From an uncultured Clostridia bacterium (GTDB taxonomy: Bacteria > Bacillota > Clostridia > Lachnospirales > Lachnospiraceae): a DNA stretch of 8,128 nt. The stretch's first letter is position 1, and each line of letters begins with the position of its first letter. Shown in pieces: positions 1 to 5,980 of this stretch. Made by a program: the position numbers and the translations under genes. Below the pieces are notes generated by a model. It made no database searches, was not told the origin of the DNA, and saw nothing but the letters and a program-made list of their open reading frames with translations. The stretch is taken from contig CAMWWW010000092.1 in assembly GCA_947178015.1 (NCBI GenBank), positions 1-8,128 on the forward strand. The letters are read 5' to 3'.

Positions 1-139
1 GAAAAATCACGGAGTATAGGAAAAATCGTGGAGTATGGGGAAAAATCACGGGGTATAGGAAAAATCATGGAGTATGATAAAAAATCACGGGGTATCGGTA
101 AAAAATCATGGAGTTTAAGGAAAAATCAAATTGTATCAA
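1..139 (+). repeat. Tandem repeat array derived from recombinase coding sequence
   Basis: Six to seven degenerate copies of a 19-20 bp half-unit (AAAAATCACGGGGTATAGG type, alternating CACGG and CATGG/CGTGG forms) run head to tail from the window edge. Two half-units make a 39 bp unit, exactly 13 codons: 1-39, 40-78, then 79-119 with 2 extra bases. Frame 1 is open through the array and reads EKSRSIGKIVEYG, EKSRGIGKIMEYD, KKSRGIGKK before stopping at 154-156. The codons just after it, in the recombinase frame (IMEFKEKSNCIK), match the unit almost codon for codon, so the array seems to be a local expansion of recombinase coding DNA. The 2-nt surplus in the third unit shifts the frame out of register with the recombinase. 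The left end of the array lies outside the window. Confidence 0.85.
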
Positions 140-1499
140 AGACAGCGTTTACATAGACGATGGATATTCTGGAACCAATGACAGGCGGCCGGGATTTCAA
201 AGTATGCTGGAAGCAGTCAGGCGCAAGGAGATCGACTGTATTGTTGTGAAGGATTTTTCCAGATTTGCGAGGGATTATATAATGCTCGGAACGTATCTGG
301 AGCAGATCTTTCCATTTATGGGAGTTCGTTTTATCTCCGTTACGGATAGATATGACAGCAAAGATGGGAAGCGATGTATGGTTGATATGGAAGTGGGTTT
401 TAAAAATTTGTTGTCGGATCTGTACAGCAAAGATTTGTCATGTAAAGTGAGAGCTTCGCTTGCGGTGAAGAAAGAAAATGGAGAATACATAAGCGGAAGC
501 TGTCCTTTTGGTTATAAAAAGGTGTCAGGAGAGCATGGTATGCTTGCAGTTGAGGAGGACGAGGCAGAGTTGGTAAGAAGAATTTTTTTGCTTGCTGCAC
601 AGGGAGATACGTCAGTACAGATTGCAAGACTGTTGAATCAGGAGAAGGTGAAAACTCCGATTGCATATAAGATACAAAAGAGGAGAACGACAAGGAACCC
701 AAAGGGAAAGGGATTTTTGTGGTCTTCCTCCTCGATCTGTCATATTCTCGAAAACCGCATCTATGTAGGTGATATGGTATATGGGAGATATGAGAAGGAC
801 AGTAATGGCAAAACACATCAAAAGCCGCGGAATCAATGGAAGGTGTACAGGAATCATCATAAGCCTATTATAGACAGGGAGCTGTTTGAGAAGGTGCAAA
901 AGGGAAGGAAAAGAAAAGCATCTGACAAAGGAACAGTGCATCCGCTCATTGGCAAGGTGGTATGCGGCGGCTGTGAGAGAAATCTTCGGTATCGCCCCAG
1001 TTTAGAGCCATACTTTTGTTGCCATCAAAGATATATGAATTCTACAGGGTATGATGTTGAGAAAATCAGTGCAAACTATTTGGAGACATATGTAATATCT
1101 GAATTAAAAAAGAAACTTATAGAGAGTGGGGAGAGAAAGCAGCTTTTACAGGAAAAAAGAGAAGAATTTTTTAGTCAGTTAGCAGAATGTGAAAAAGTGC
1201 TTCAAGGATACCTGAGAGAGCGCGCGAGTTTAAGAAGGCGACAGCTTGCAGAATATCAGAGATTTGTTATGGAAAAAGAGGAAAATTTCTGCTCTAAGGG
1301 AGATAAGATACAAATGCTGGAGAGAAAGATAGAGAAGCAGAGGGAGATGCTTGACAGGCTTAAGCGCTATATAAGAGAGCAGGAGGATCAGCAGGAATGG
1401 GAGATAGAGATAAGCGATAAGCTGCTTGAGCGCTATATCCGGCGCATTGTGGTCTATGAAGGGCAAAAGATCGCGATAGAGTGGCATACATTTACTTAA
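108..1499 (+). CDS. Large serine recombinase, N-terminally truncated (probable pseudogene)
   Basis: Belongs to the large serine recombinase family (resolvase domain, Recombinase domain, zinc ribbon, coiled coil), which cuts and rejoins DNA at attachment sites of mobile elements. Visible are the second part of the catalytic domain (YIDDGYSGTN at residues 15-24, RPGF at 27-30, SRFAR with Arg52 and Arg55, then GVRFISVTD), a DNA-binding Recombinase domain about 125-235, a zinc-ribbon start (Cys286, Cys289, Cys304/Cys305; no obvious fourth Cys) and a Lys/Glu/Arg-rich coiled coil about 345-435. The first 50-60 residues, with the catalytic Ser and its Y-x-R-x-S context, are absent. In-frame stops lie at 75-77, 78-80 and 99-101. 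The ATG at 108 sits inside the last repeat unit, without a proper ribosome binding site. The protein should not be able to cleave DNA as read; upstream sequence could show a complete gene broken by the repeat frameshift. Confidence 0.88.
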   Translation: MEFKEKSNCIKDSVYIDDGYSGTNDRRPGFQSMLEAVRRKEIDCIVVKDFSRFARDYIMLGTYLEQIFPFMGVRFISVTDRYDSKDGKRCMVDMEVGFKNLLSDLYSKDLSCKVRASLAVKKENGEYISGSCPFGYKKVSGEHGMLAVEEDEAELVRRIFLLAAQGDTSVQIARLLNQEKVKTPIAYKIQKRRTTRNPKGKGFLWSSSSICHILENRIYVGDMVYGRYEKDSNGKTHQKPRNQWKVYRNHHKPIIDRELFEKVQKGRKRKASDKGTVHPLIGKVVCGGCERNLRYRPSLEPYFCCHQRYMNSTGYDVEKISANYLETYVISELKKKLIESGERKQLLQEKREEFFSQLAECEKVLQGYLRERASLRRRQLAEYQRFVMEKEENFCSKGDKIQMLERKIEKQREMLDRLKRYIREQEDQQEWEIEISDKLLERYIRRIVVYEGQKIAIEWHTFT

Positions 1500-2323
1500 C
1501 AGGAGAGGGAATATACCCGCATGCAGATTTTGGAAATAGAATTATATGCTTTCAAGATTTTGTTTATCATAGACATGGATTGTATGATGACTGCGGGCAT
1601 GGCACTCATATAGCAGGAATTGCGGCGGGAAATGGCAGCATGTCTAAGGGATTGTATCGGGGAATTGCTCCCGGAGCTTCCGTGATTGCCTGCAAGGTAT
1701 TGGACTATAGTGGAAATGGTTCGGTGGATATTGTGATAAAGGGCTTGGAGTGGGTGATCCGCAATCAAGAGCGGTATCATATCCGCATTGTCAATATTTC
1801 TGTGGGGACGGTGGCGAAAGGGGAGGAGGATGAAGAATGTGAGTTGGTGAAGGCGGTCAATCATGCGTGGGATGCTGGGCTGGTGGTGTGTGTTGCCGCT
1901 GGAAATAATGGTCCCGATCCCTATACCATCACCATGCCGGGAATCAGCCGCAAGGTGATTACAGTGGGATCTTCGGACAATAGAGAAGAGGTGGAGGTGG
2001 CAGGAAGAATTATATCGGATTATTCGGGCAGAGGACCAAGCTATTCTTGTATTATAAAGCCAGATCTCGTGGCTCCCGGCTCCAATATAGTTTCCTGTCA
2101 GGCAAGGAGAAGCCGCATGGGCAAAAATGCTTATATAAAGAAAAGCGGAACCTCTATGTCCACACCAATCGTATCTGGGGCGGCGGCATTGCTTTTGTCT
2201 AGGGAACCTTATCTGACCAATGGCGACGTAAAAAGACGATTATGTGAGAGTGCCGCAGATCTAGGCTGGGAGAGCAGCAGACAAGGATTTGGCATGTTGG
2301 ATATTAAAGAGTTGCTTCGCTGA
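1481..2323 (+). CDS. Subtilisin-family (S8) serine protease, 5'-truncated and lacking the catalytic Asp
   Basis: A 280-residue peptidase S8 domain, probably cytoplasmic since no signal peptide is seen. The catalytic His (His40 in GHGTHIAG), oxyanion-hole Asn (Asn142 in AAGNNG) and nucleophile Ser (Ser225 in GTSMSTP) are present. The catalytic Asp, normally in a VAVLDTGIYPH-like strand about 30 residues before the His, is missing: the frame reads YLTGEGIYPHADF. The only usable start is GTG at 1481, which overlaps the recombinase 3' end by 19 nt and has no good ribosome binding site; the frame has a stop at 1457-1459. This suggests the true N-terminus (roughly 10-20 residues) was lost at a junction near 1485-1510. 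The rest of the domain is intact to its C-terminus. Polymerase Y starts 18 nt downstream, so the two probably once shared an operon. As read the protein should be inactive. Confidence 0.87.
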   Translation: MAYIYLTGEGIYPHADFGNRIICFQDFVYHRHGLYDDCGHGTHIAGIAAGNGSMSKGLYRGIAPGASVIACKVLDYSGNGSVDIVIKGLEWVIRNQERYHIRIVNISVGTVAKGEEDEECELVKAVNHAWDAGLVVCVAAGNNGPDPYTITMPGISRKVITVGSSDNREEVEVAGRIISDYSGRGPSYSCIIKPDLVAPGSNIVSCQARRSRMGKNAYIKKSGTSMSTPIVSGAAALLLSREPYLTNGDVKRRLCESAADLGWESSRQGFGMLDIKELLR

Positions 2324-2341
2324 GAAGATGGGAGGATTTCT

Positions 2342-3871
2342 ATGGAAGAGAAGCAGAGAAGCTATATTGCAATCGATCTAAAGTCCTTTTATGCGTCGGT
2401 GGAGTGCGTAGAGCGGCAGCTCGATCCGCTTACTACCAATCTGGTGGTTGCCGATATCACAAGGACAGATAAAACCATTTGCCTTGCCGTATCGCCCTCT
2501 CTGAAAACGTATGGTATCCCTGGCAGACCAAGACTATTCGAGGTTATGCAGAGGGTAAGAGAAGTAAATATACAAAGAAGAGACCGTGCACCGGGCGGAA
2601 TATTTGCGGGTTCCTCCTTTTGCACTAAGGAATTAAAGGTTCATCCAGAGCTGGAGCTATCATATCTGATAGCTCCGCCTCGGATGGCTTTTTATATGGA
2701 ATACAGCGCGATTATCCAAAAGATTTATCAAAACTATATTGCCCCGGAAGATATGCACGTCTATTCTATTGATGAAGTATTTATGGATGTGACGCAATAT
2801 CTAAATACCTATCACATGACAGCACGAGAATTGACGGCAAAGATAGTGCAAGAAGTTCTGACAGCTACAGGAATTACAGCCACGGCTGGAATTGGCACAA
2901 ATCTATATCTTTGCAAGGTGGCGATGGATATTGTGGCAAAGCACGCTGCTCCAGATAAAAATGGTGTCCGCATAGCAGAGCTTGATGAAGAAAGCTATCG
3001 AAGACTTCTGTGGAACCATAGACCTCTTACAGATTTTTGGAGAGTGGGACGTGGCTATCAGAAAAAGCTGGAAGCAGCAGGCTTATTTACCATGGGAGAT
3101 ATAGCACGGTGCTCTGTGGGAAAAGAGGAAGACTATTACAATGAAGACCTTTTGTACAAGCTATTTGGCATTAATGCAGAGCTTTTAATCGATCATGCGT
3201 GGGGATGGGAGCCCGTCACAATCAAGCATATAAAAGACTATCAGCCGGAAAGCAAATCTCTAAGCTCCGGTCAAGTGCTAAAACATCCCTATGATTTTGT
3301 CAAAGCACAATTAATTGTGAGAGAAATGACCGAGCTGCTTGTCTTAGAGCTGGTGGAAAAGAAGCTGGTGACAGATCAGATGGTTCTTACCATTGGCTAT
3401 GATAGAGATAATCTTACGAACCTTACCATTCAGGACAACTATCGAGGAGAAGTGACAGTAGATCCGTATGGCAGGAAAGTTCCAAAACATGCACATGGCT
3501 CAGCCAATCTAAATCGGTGGACCTCTTCGACGCAGCTTATTGTAGATGCTGTTATGGAATTATATAAACGAATTGTTCAGCCAGCGTTGTATGTACGCAG
3601 GGTGACAGTGGCGGCAAATCATCTGATGGATGAAACGAAAGTGGAAAAAACAGAAAAATTTGAGCAGTTGGATCTATTTACCGATTATAAAGCATTAGAA
3701 AAAAAGAAAAAAGCGGAGGAAGAAAAATTGGCAAAGGAGAGAAAATTGCAGGAGGCCGTGTTATCTATAAAAAAGAAATATGGAAAAAATGCGATAGTAA
3801 AAGGTATGAATCTACAAGAAGGCGCCACAACAATAGAACGCAATCGCCAAATTGGAGGTCATCGAGCATGA
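2342..3871 (+). CDS. Y-family DNA polymerase (UmuC/DinB/UvrX-like)
   Basis: Translesion DNA polymerase that copies past damaged bases. The 509-residue protein looks complete. Palm motif DLKSFYASVE gives metal-binding Asp12 and probable steric-gate Tyr17; YSIDEVFMDVT gives Asp144 and Glu145. The LYLCKVAMDIVAKH segment and the helix-hairpin-helix region (GLFTMGDIA, about 250) follow, then a little-finger domain of about 300-425. QLDLF at residues 442-446 matches the beta-clamp binding consensus, so it should dock on the sliding clamp. The charged tail ending in ERNRQIGGHRA is a signature of the clostridial branch often annotated as UmuC-like or, wrongly, as a DNA methylase. The ATG is set by GGGAGG (2330-2335), 6 nt upstream. 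The stop overlaps the YolD-like start as ATGA. I see no GAAC-N4-GTTC SOS box nearby, so any LexA control would act from further upstream. Confidence 0.95.
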   Translation: MEEKQRSYIAIDLKSFYASVECVERQLDPLTTNLVVADITRTDKTICLAVSPSLKTYGIPGRPRLFEVMQRVREVNIQRRDRAPGGIFAGSSFCTKELKVHPELELSYLIAPPRMAFYMEYSAIIQKIYQNYIAPEDMHVYSIDEVFMDVTQYLNTYHMTARELTAKIVQEVLTATGITATAGIGTNLYLCKVAMDIVAKHAAPDKNGVRIAELDEESYRRLLWNHRPLTDFWRVGRGYQKKLEAAGLFTMGDIARCSVGKEEDYYNEDLLYKLFGINAELLIDHAWGWEPVTIKHIKDYQPESKSLSSGQVLKHPYDFVKAQLIVREMTELLVLELVEKKLVTDQMVLTIGYDRDNLTNLTIQDNYRGEVTVDPYGRKVPKHAHGSANLNRWTSSTQLIVDAVMELYKRIVQPALYVRRVTVAANHLMDETKVEKTEKFEQLDLFTDYKALEKKKKAEEEKLAKERKLQEAVLSIKKKYGKNAIVKGMNLQEGATTIERNRQIGGHRA

Positions 3872-4044
3872 GCTGGGAAAAAGAAGGAGACTATGATGCT
3901 ATCATACATCTTCCGCACCATGTGTCAAAAAAGCATCCGCAGATGGCGCTTATCAAGCGCGCAGCACAATTTTCGCCGTTTGACGCATTGAGCGGATATG
4001 ATGCAGTTGCAAAACAGGAGGAGACAGAGCTTTTTGAGAAGTAG
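3868..4044 (+). CDS. YolD-like protein, short and probably 3'-truncated
   Basis: A 58-residue frame starts at the ATG inside the ATGA overlap with the polymerase stop, an arrangement typical of translational coupling. Its sequence, with DYDAIIHLPHHVS (residues 8-20), then RAAQFSPF and LSGYDAV, is the N-terminal signature of YolD-like proteins that lie beside Y-family polymerases in Firmicutes and are thought to assist them or be controlled with them; the exact role is not settled. From memory, relatives of this type run to about 100-140 residues. Here the frame ends soon after SGYDAV with an unrelated-looking tail and a TAG inside an inverted repeat, so the C-terminal half is probably lost. 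The family call rests on the N-terminal motif and the neighbour. Confidence 0.8.
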   Translation: MSWEKEGDYDAIIHLPHHVSKKHPQMALIKRAAQFSPFDALSGYDAVAKQEETELFEK

Positions 4045-4071
4045 AATCATTCTCGCAAATGCTTCTACTTC
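4038..4071. repeat. Inverted repeat between convergent genes, possible weak terminator
   Basis: GAAGTAGAA (4038-4046) and TTCTACTTC (4063-4071) form a perfect 9-bp stem around a 16-nt loop. The left arm contains the TAG stop of the YolD-like frame. The stem lies between two convergent genes, where a bidirectional terminator would be expected, but neither strand has a strong U-run after it (plus strand: CTTCCCTCTGTTTTG) and the stem is AT-rich. It may instead be a scar linked to the truncation. Confidence 0.4.
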
Positions 4072-4101
4072 CTTCCCTCTGTTTTGCCTCTGTGTATACT
4101 T

Positions 4102-4368
4102 CTATAAGCGTGACAGACGCCATTCATGTGCAAAGTAATTGTACCACAGGCGAAATGTTCTTTGTGTCCCGTAAAGTGTGGCGGCGCAGGCGAAATGGAT
4201 GCCCACTCGATTCCTGTCCTGATCCTCAGATAGTACTTTATCTATAATAATGGTGATAAGCTCCCCTGTTCTGTCGCGGAACCGGAAACGCAAAGGTGTA
4301 ATTTTTCCATTTGTGTCAGTACAAGAAATCATCTGTACTGGCATATCAACGCACAAGATGCTTTCCAA
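4102..4368 (-). CDS. Conserved-looking small protein of unknown function
   Basis: An 88-residue minus-strand frame that I believe is real. From residue 9 it reads MPVQMISCTDTNGKITPLRF, then RFRDRTGELITIIIDKVLSEDQ and ends WYNYFAHEWRLSRL. This is a compact beta-rich pattern resembling small hypothetical proteins I recall near polymerase Y genes in Clostridia; the function is unknown. The start is taken as TTG at 4368 because AAAGGGG (minus strand, plus coordinates 4376-4382) lies 7 nt upstream. A longer frame from an ATG at 4431 exists but would put this ribosome binding site inside the gene. The ATG at 4344 (MPVQM) is the other option. No signal peptide or membrane segment is evident. It converges on the YolD-like frame with a 57-nt gap. 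A shadow frame cannot be ruled out, but the aligned ribosome binding site argues against it. Confidence 0.6.
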   Translation of the reverse strand: MESILCVDMPVQMISCTDTNGKITPLRFRFRDRTGELITIIIDKVLSEDQDRNRVGIHFACAATLYGTQRTFRLWYNYFAHEWRLSRL

Positions 4369-4375
4369 GGTAAAT

Positions 4376-4382
4376 CCCCTTT
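4376..4382 (-). promoter_or_regulatory. Ribosome binding site selecting a TTG start
   Basis: On the minus strand AAAGGGG lies 7 nt before the TTG at 4368. No comparable site precedes the ATG at 4431, and the site is about 31 nt before the ATG at 4344, too far for direct use. Confidence 0.5.
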
Positions 4383-4454
4383 CTGAATAAGATATAGAAT
4401 ATAAAAATACTTTGACATAAAGATGAACCATAAGCGGATAGGGTTATTATAATA

Positions 4455-4473
4455 TACAAAACATATGTTTGTA
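4455..4473. promoter_or_regulatory. Inverted repeat TACAAA-N7-TTTGTA, possible upstream operator
   Basis: TACAAA (4455-4460) and TTTGTA (4468-4473) are exact reverse complements around ACATATG, and an overlapping 12-bp palindrome AAACATATGTTT lies at 4459-4470. The half-site TTGTA/TACAA recurs in the promoter 50 bp downstream, so this may be an auxiliary site for the same regulator. A chance AT-rich palindrome is possible. Confidence 0.35.
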
Positions 4474-4503
4474 AATGGGAAGTGCTGGGAAATAGATGGA
4501 AAT

Positions 4504-4520
4504 AATGCTTGACAAGCATT
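4504..4520. promoter_or_regulatory. 17-bp perfect palindrome over the -35 element
   Basis: AATGCTTGACAAGCATT is a perfect 8+1+8 inverted repeat, and the TTGACA hexamer (4509-4514) lies inside it. A protein bound here would block RNA polymerase. Its core differs from the palindrome on the -10 element, so it could belong to a second regulator or be a variant site with TTG...CAA half-sites. Confidence 0.5.
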
Positions 4521-4537
4521 GTATCATTGTATACAAT
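4509..4537 (+). promoter_or_regulatory. Sigma-A-type promoter of the citrate synthase operon
   Basis: TTGACA (4509-4514, consensus) and TACAAT (4532-4537, one mismatch from TATAAT) are spaced by the ideal 17 nt. The predicted start of transcription is about 4543-4545, leaving a leader of about 40 nt before the start codon at 4586. Both hexamers lie within palindromes, which points to repression as the main control. Confidence 0.75.
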
Positions 4538-4542
4538 AATAC
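4521..4542. promoter_or_regulatory. Probable GntR/FadR-class operator over the -10 element
   Basis: The centre is ATTGTATACAAT (4526-4537), a perfect 12-bp palindrome. It extends to GTAT on the left (4521-4524) and ATAC on the right (4539-4542), with one mismatched pair. The core TTGTATACAA fits the tNGTM-KACNa pattern known for FadR-subfamily GntR regulators. A second nested pair, ATTGTATC (4518-4525) and GATACAAT (4544-4551), surrounds it. The site covers the -10 hexamer, and the operon encodes an FCD-type GntR protein, the natural candidate to bind here. Confidence 0.6.
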
Positions 4543-4576
4543 CGATACAATAGCGTAGTAAAGTGGCACAGAAATG

Positions 4577-4581
4577 AGGAG
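4577..4581 (+). promoter_or_regulatory. Ribosome binding site deciding the citrate synthase start
   Basis: AGGAG lies 4 nt before ATG 4586 and just after an upstream in-frame ATG at 4574. The upstream ATG has no site of its own, so the shorter protein beginning MEKRKVIV is preferred. Confidence 0.6.
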
Positions 4582-4585
4582 AACT

Positions 4586-5980
4586 ATGGAAAAAAGAAAA
4601 GTTATAGTGGACAAACATACCAATCTTTTATCATTGGAGGAGCCAATCTATCAGTTAAATGATGTAAAAGAACCTAATATCTTTCGGAATTTGTTTCCGT
4701 ATGATGAGGTGCCGAAGATCGCATTTAACAACCGTGTTGTTCCCCACAATATGCCGGAAAATATTTTTATAACAGACACGACTTTTCGTGATGGGCAGCA
4801 GTCAAGAGCGCCGTATTCTACAGAGCAGATAGTGACAATCTATGACTATCTACATCAGCTTGGTGGAGAGAACGGCATTATTCGTCAGTCTGAGTTCTTT
4901 TTATACAGCAAGAAAGACAGGGATGCCGTGTACAAATGTATGGAGCGCGGTTATCAATTCCCAGAGATCAGCAGTTGGATTCGCGCCAACAAGAAAGATT
5001 TTGAGCTGGTCAAGGAGATTGGCATGAAGGAGACAGGAATCCTTGTAAGCTGCTCGGACTATCATATTTTCTATAAGATGAAGATGACAAGAAAGCAGGC
5101 GCTGGATCATTATCTTAGCGTTGTGAGGGAATGTTTGGAGACAGGGATTAGTCCAAGATGTCATTTTGAGGATATTACCCGCTCTGACATTTATGGCTTT
5201 GTCATTCCATTTGCACTGGAACTGATGAAGCTGATGGAAGAATACAAGATACCGGTTCATATTCGTGCCTGTGATACCATGGGCTATGGCGTGAATTTTT
5301 CAGGAGCGTCGATTCCAAGAAGTGTGCAGGGGATTATCTATGGTTTGACGACACATGCGAATGTGCCATCGGAGCTTTTGGAATGGCATGGACACAATGA
5401 TTTCTATAAAGCAGTGACAAATTCTACAACAGCGTGGCTGTATGGTGCAGGCGGCGTCAACTGCTCGCTGTTTGGCATTGGAGAGAGAACCGGAAATACC
5501 CCGTTGGAGGCGATGGTATTTGAGTATGCGCAGCTAAAGGGAACACTGGACGGCATGAATACCAGAGTGATCACAGAGCTTGCCGAATACTTTGAGAAGG
5601 AGATCGGATACCAGATTCCAGAAAGAACGCCATTTGCCGGAAAGAATTTTAATGTCACCCGCGCAGGGATTCATGCAGATGGATTGCTGAAGAATGAGGA
5701 GATCTACAATATATTTGACACAGAGAAGCTGTTAAACCGGCCGGTTCTTGTCGCAGTCTCCAACACCTCCGGTCTTGCCGGAATCGCACATTGGATCAAT
5801 ACCTATTTTAAGCGAAAAGGAGAGAAGCAGATAGATAAGAATTCTGCTTTGGTTGCCAAGGTGAAGGAATGGGTGGATGCAGAATATGAAAGCGGGCGCG
5901 TCACCGTGCTGACAGATGAGGAGCTTTTACGGGTGATTGATAAAAGCTGTGAGGAGCTTGGAATCAGGTTATGGACATAA
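4586..5980 (+). CDS. Re-citrate synthase (homocitrate/isopropylmalate synthase family)
   Basis: Probably condenses acetyl-CoA with oxaloacetate to citrate with Re stereochemistry, the route used by anaerobes such as Clostridium kluyveri. The 464-residue protein has the HMG-CoA-lyase-like TIM-barrel start TDTTFRDGQQ (Asp64, Arg68, Asp69), the metal-binding HGHND (His268, His270), GERTGNTPLEA, and FAGKNFNVTRAGIHADG as in the linker region of LeuA relatives. The LeuA C-terminal leucine-sensing domain is absent. The N-terminal extension before the barrel and the isocitrate dehydrogenase partner favour Re-citrate synthase over isopropylmalate or homocitrate synthase. The start at 4586 is preferred to the ATG at 4574 because AGGAG (4577-4581) lies between them. 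The 3' end overlaps the GntR gene by 10 nt. Homocitrate synthase is the main alternative. Confidence 0.88.
   Translation: MEKRKVIVDKHTNLLSLEEPIYQLNDVKEPNIFRNLFPYDEVPKIAFNNRVVPHNMPENIFITDTTFRDGQQSRAPYSTEQIVTIYDYLHQLGGENGIIRQSEFFLYSKKDRDAVYKCMERGYQFPEISSWIRANKKDFELVKEIGMKETGILVSCSDYHIFYKMKMTRKQALDHYLSVVRECLETGISPRCHFEDITRSDIYGFVIPFALELMKLMEEYKIPVHIRACDTMGYGVNFSGASIPRSVQGIIYGLTTHANVPSELLEWHGHNDFYKAVTNSTTAWLYGAGGVNCSLFGIGERTGNTPLEAMVFEYAQLKGTLDGMNTRVITELAEYFEKEIGYQIPERTPFAGKNFNVTRAGIHADGLLKNEEIYNIFDTEKLLNRPVLVAVSNTSGLAGIAHWINTYFKRKGEKQIDKNSALVAKVKEWVDAEYESGRVTVLTDEELLRVIDKSCEELGIRLWT

Noticed and set aside
1..120. CRISPR array
   Set aside because: The units are contiguous and similar throughout, with no unique spacers, and are shorter than usual CRISPR repeats.
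1521..1613. Short frame from ATG 1521 after AGGAGAGG (1501-1508)
   Set aside because: It encodes about 30 residues in another frame inside the subtilase gene with no recognisable content, despite the Shine-Dalgarno-like sequence.
2342..3871. DNA methylase annotation for the polymerase
   Set aside because: The DLKSFYASVE, SIDEVF and QLDLF motifs are those of a Y-family polymerase; no methyltransferase motifs are visible.
4059..4247. Plus-strand frame opposite the small minus-strand gene
   Set aside because: No ribosome binding site and low-complexity, Cys-rich composition; it looks like the shadow of the minus-strand gene.
4102..4431. Longer minus-strand start at ATG 4431
   Set aside because: It lacks a ribosome binding site and would place the AAAGGGG site inside the gene; TTG 4368 fits better.
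4412..4453. Promoter from TTGACA 4412-4417 with TATAAT 4448-4453
   Set aside because: The spacing is 30 nt. At 17-18 nt only CGGATA/GGATAG is available, a poor -10, and TATAAT has no good -35.
4586..5980. 2-isopropylmalate synthase
   Set aside because: The C-terminal leucine-binding domain is absent, and the partners are a regulator and isocitrate dehydrogenase, not leuBCD.
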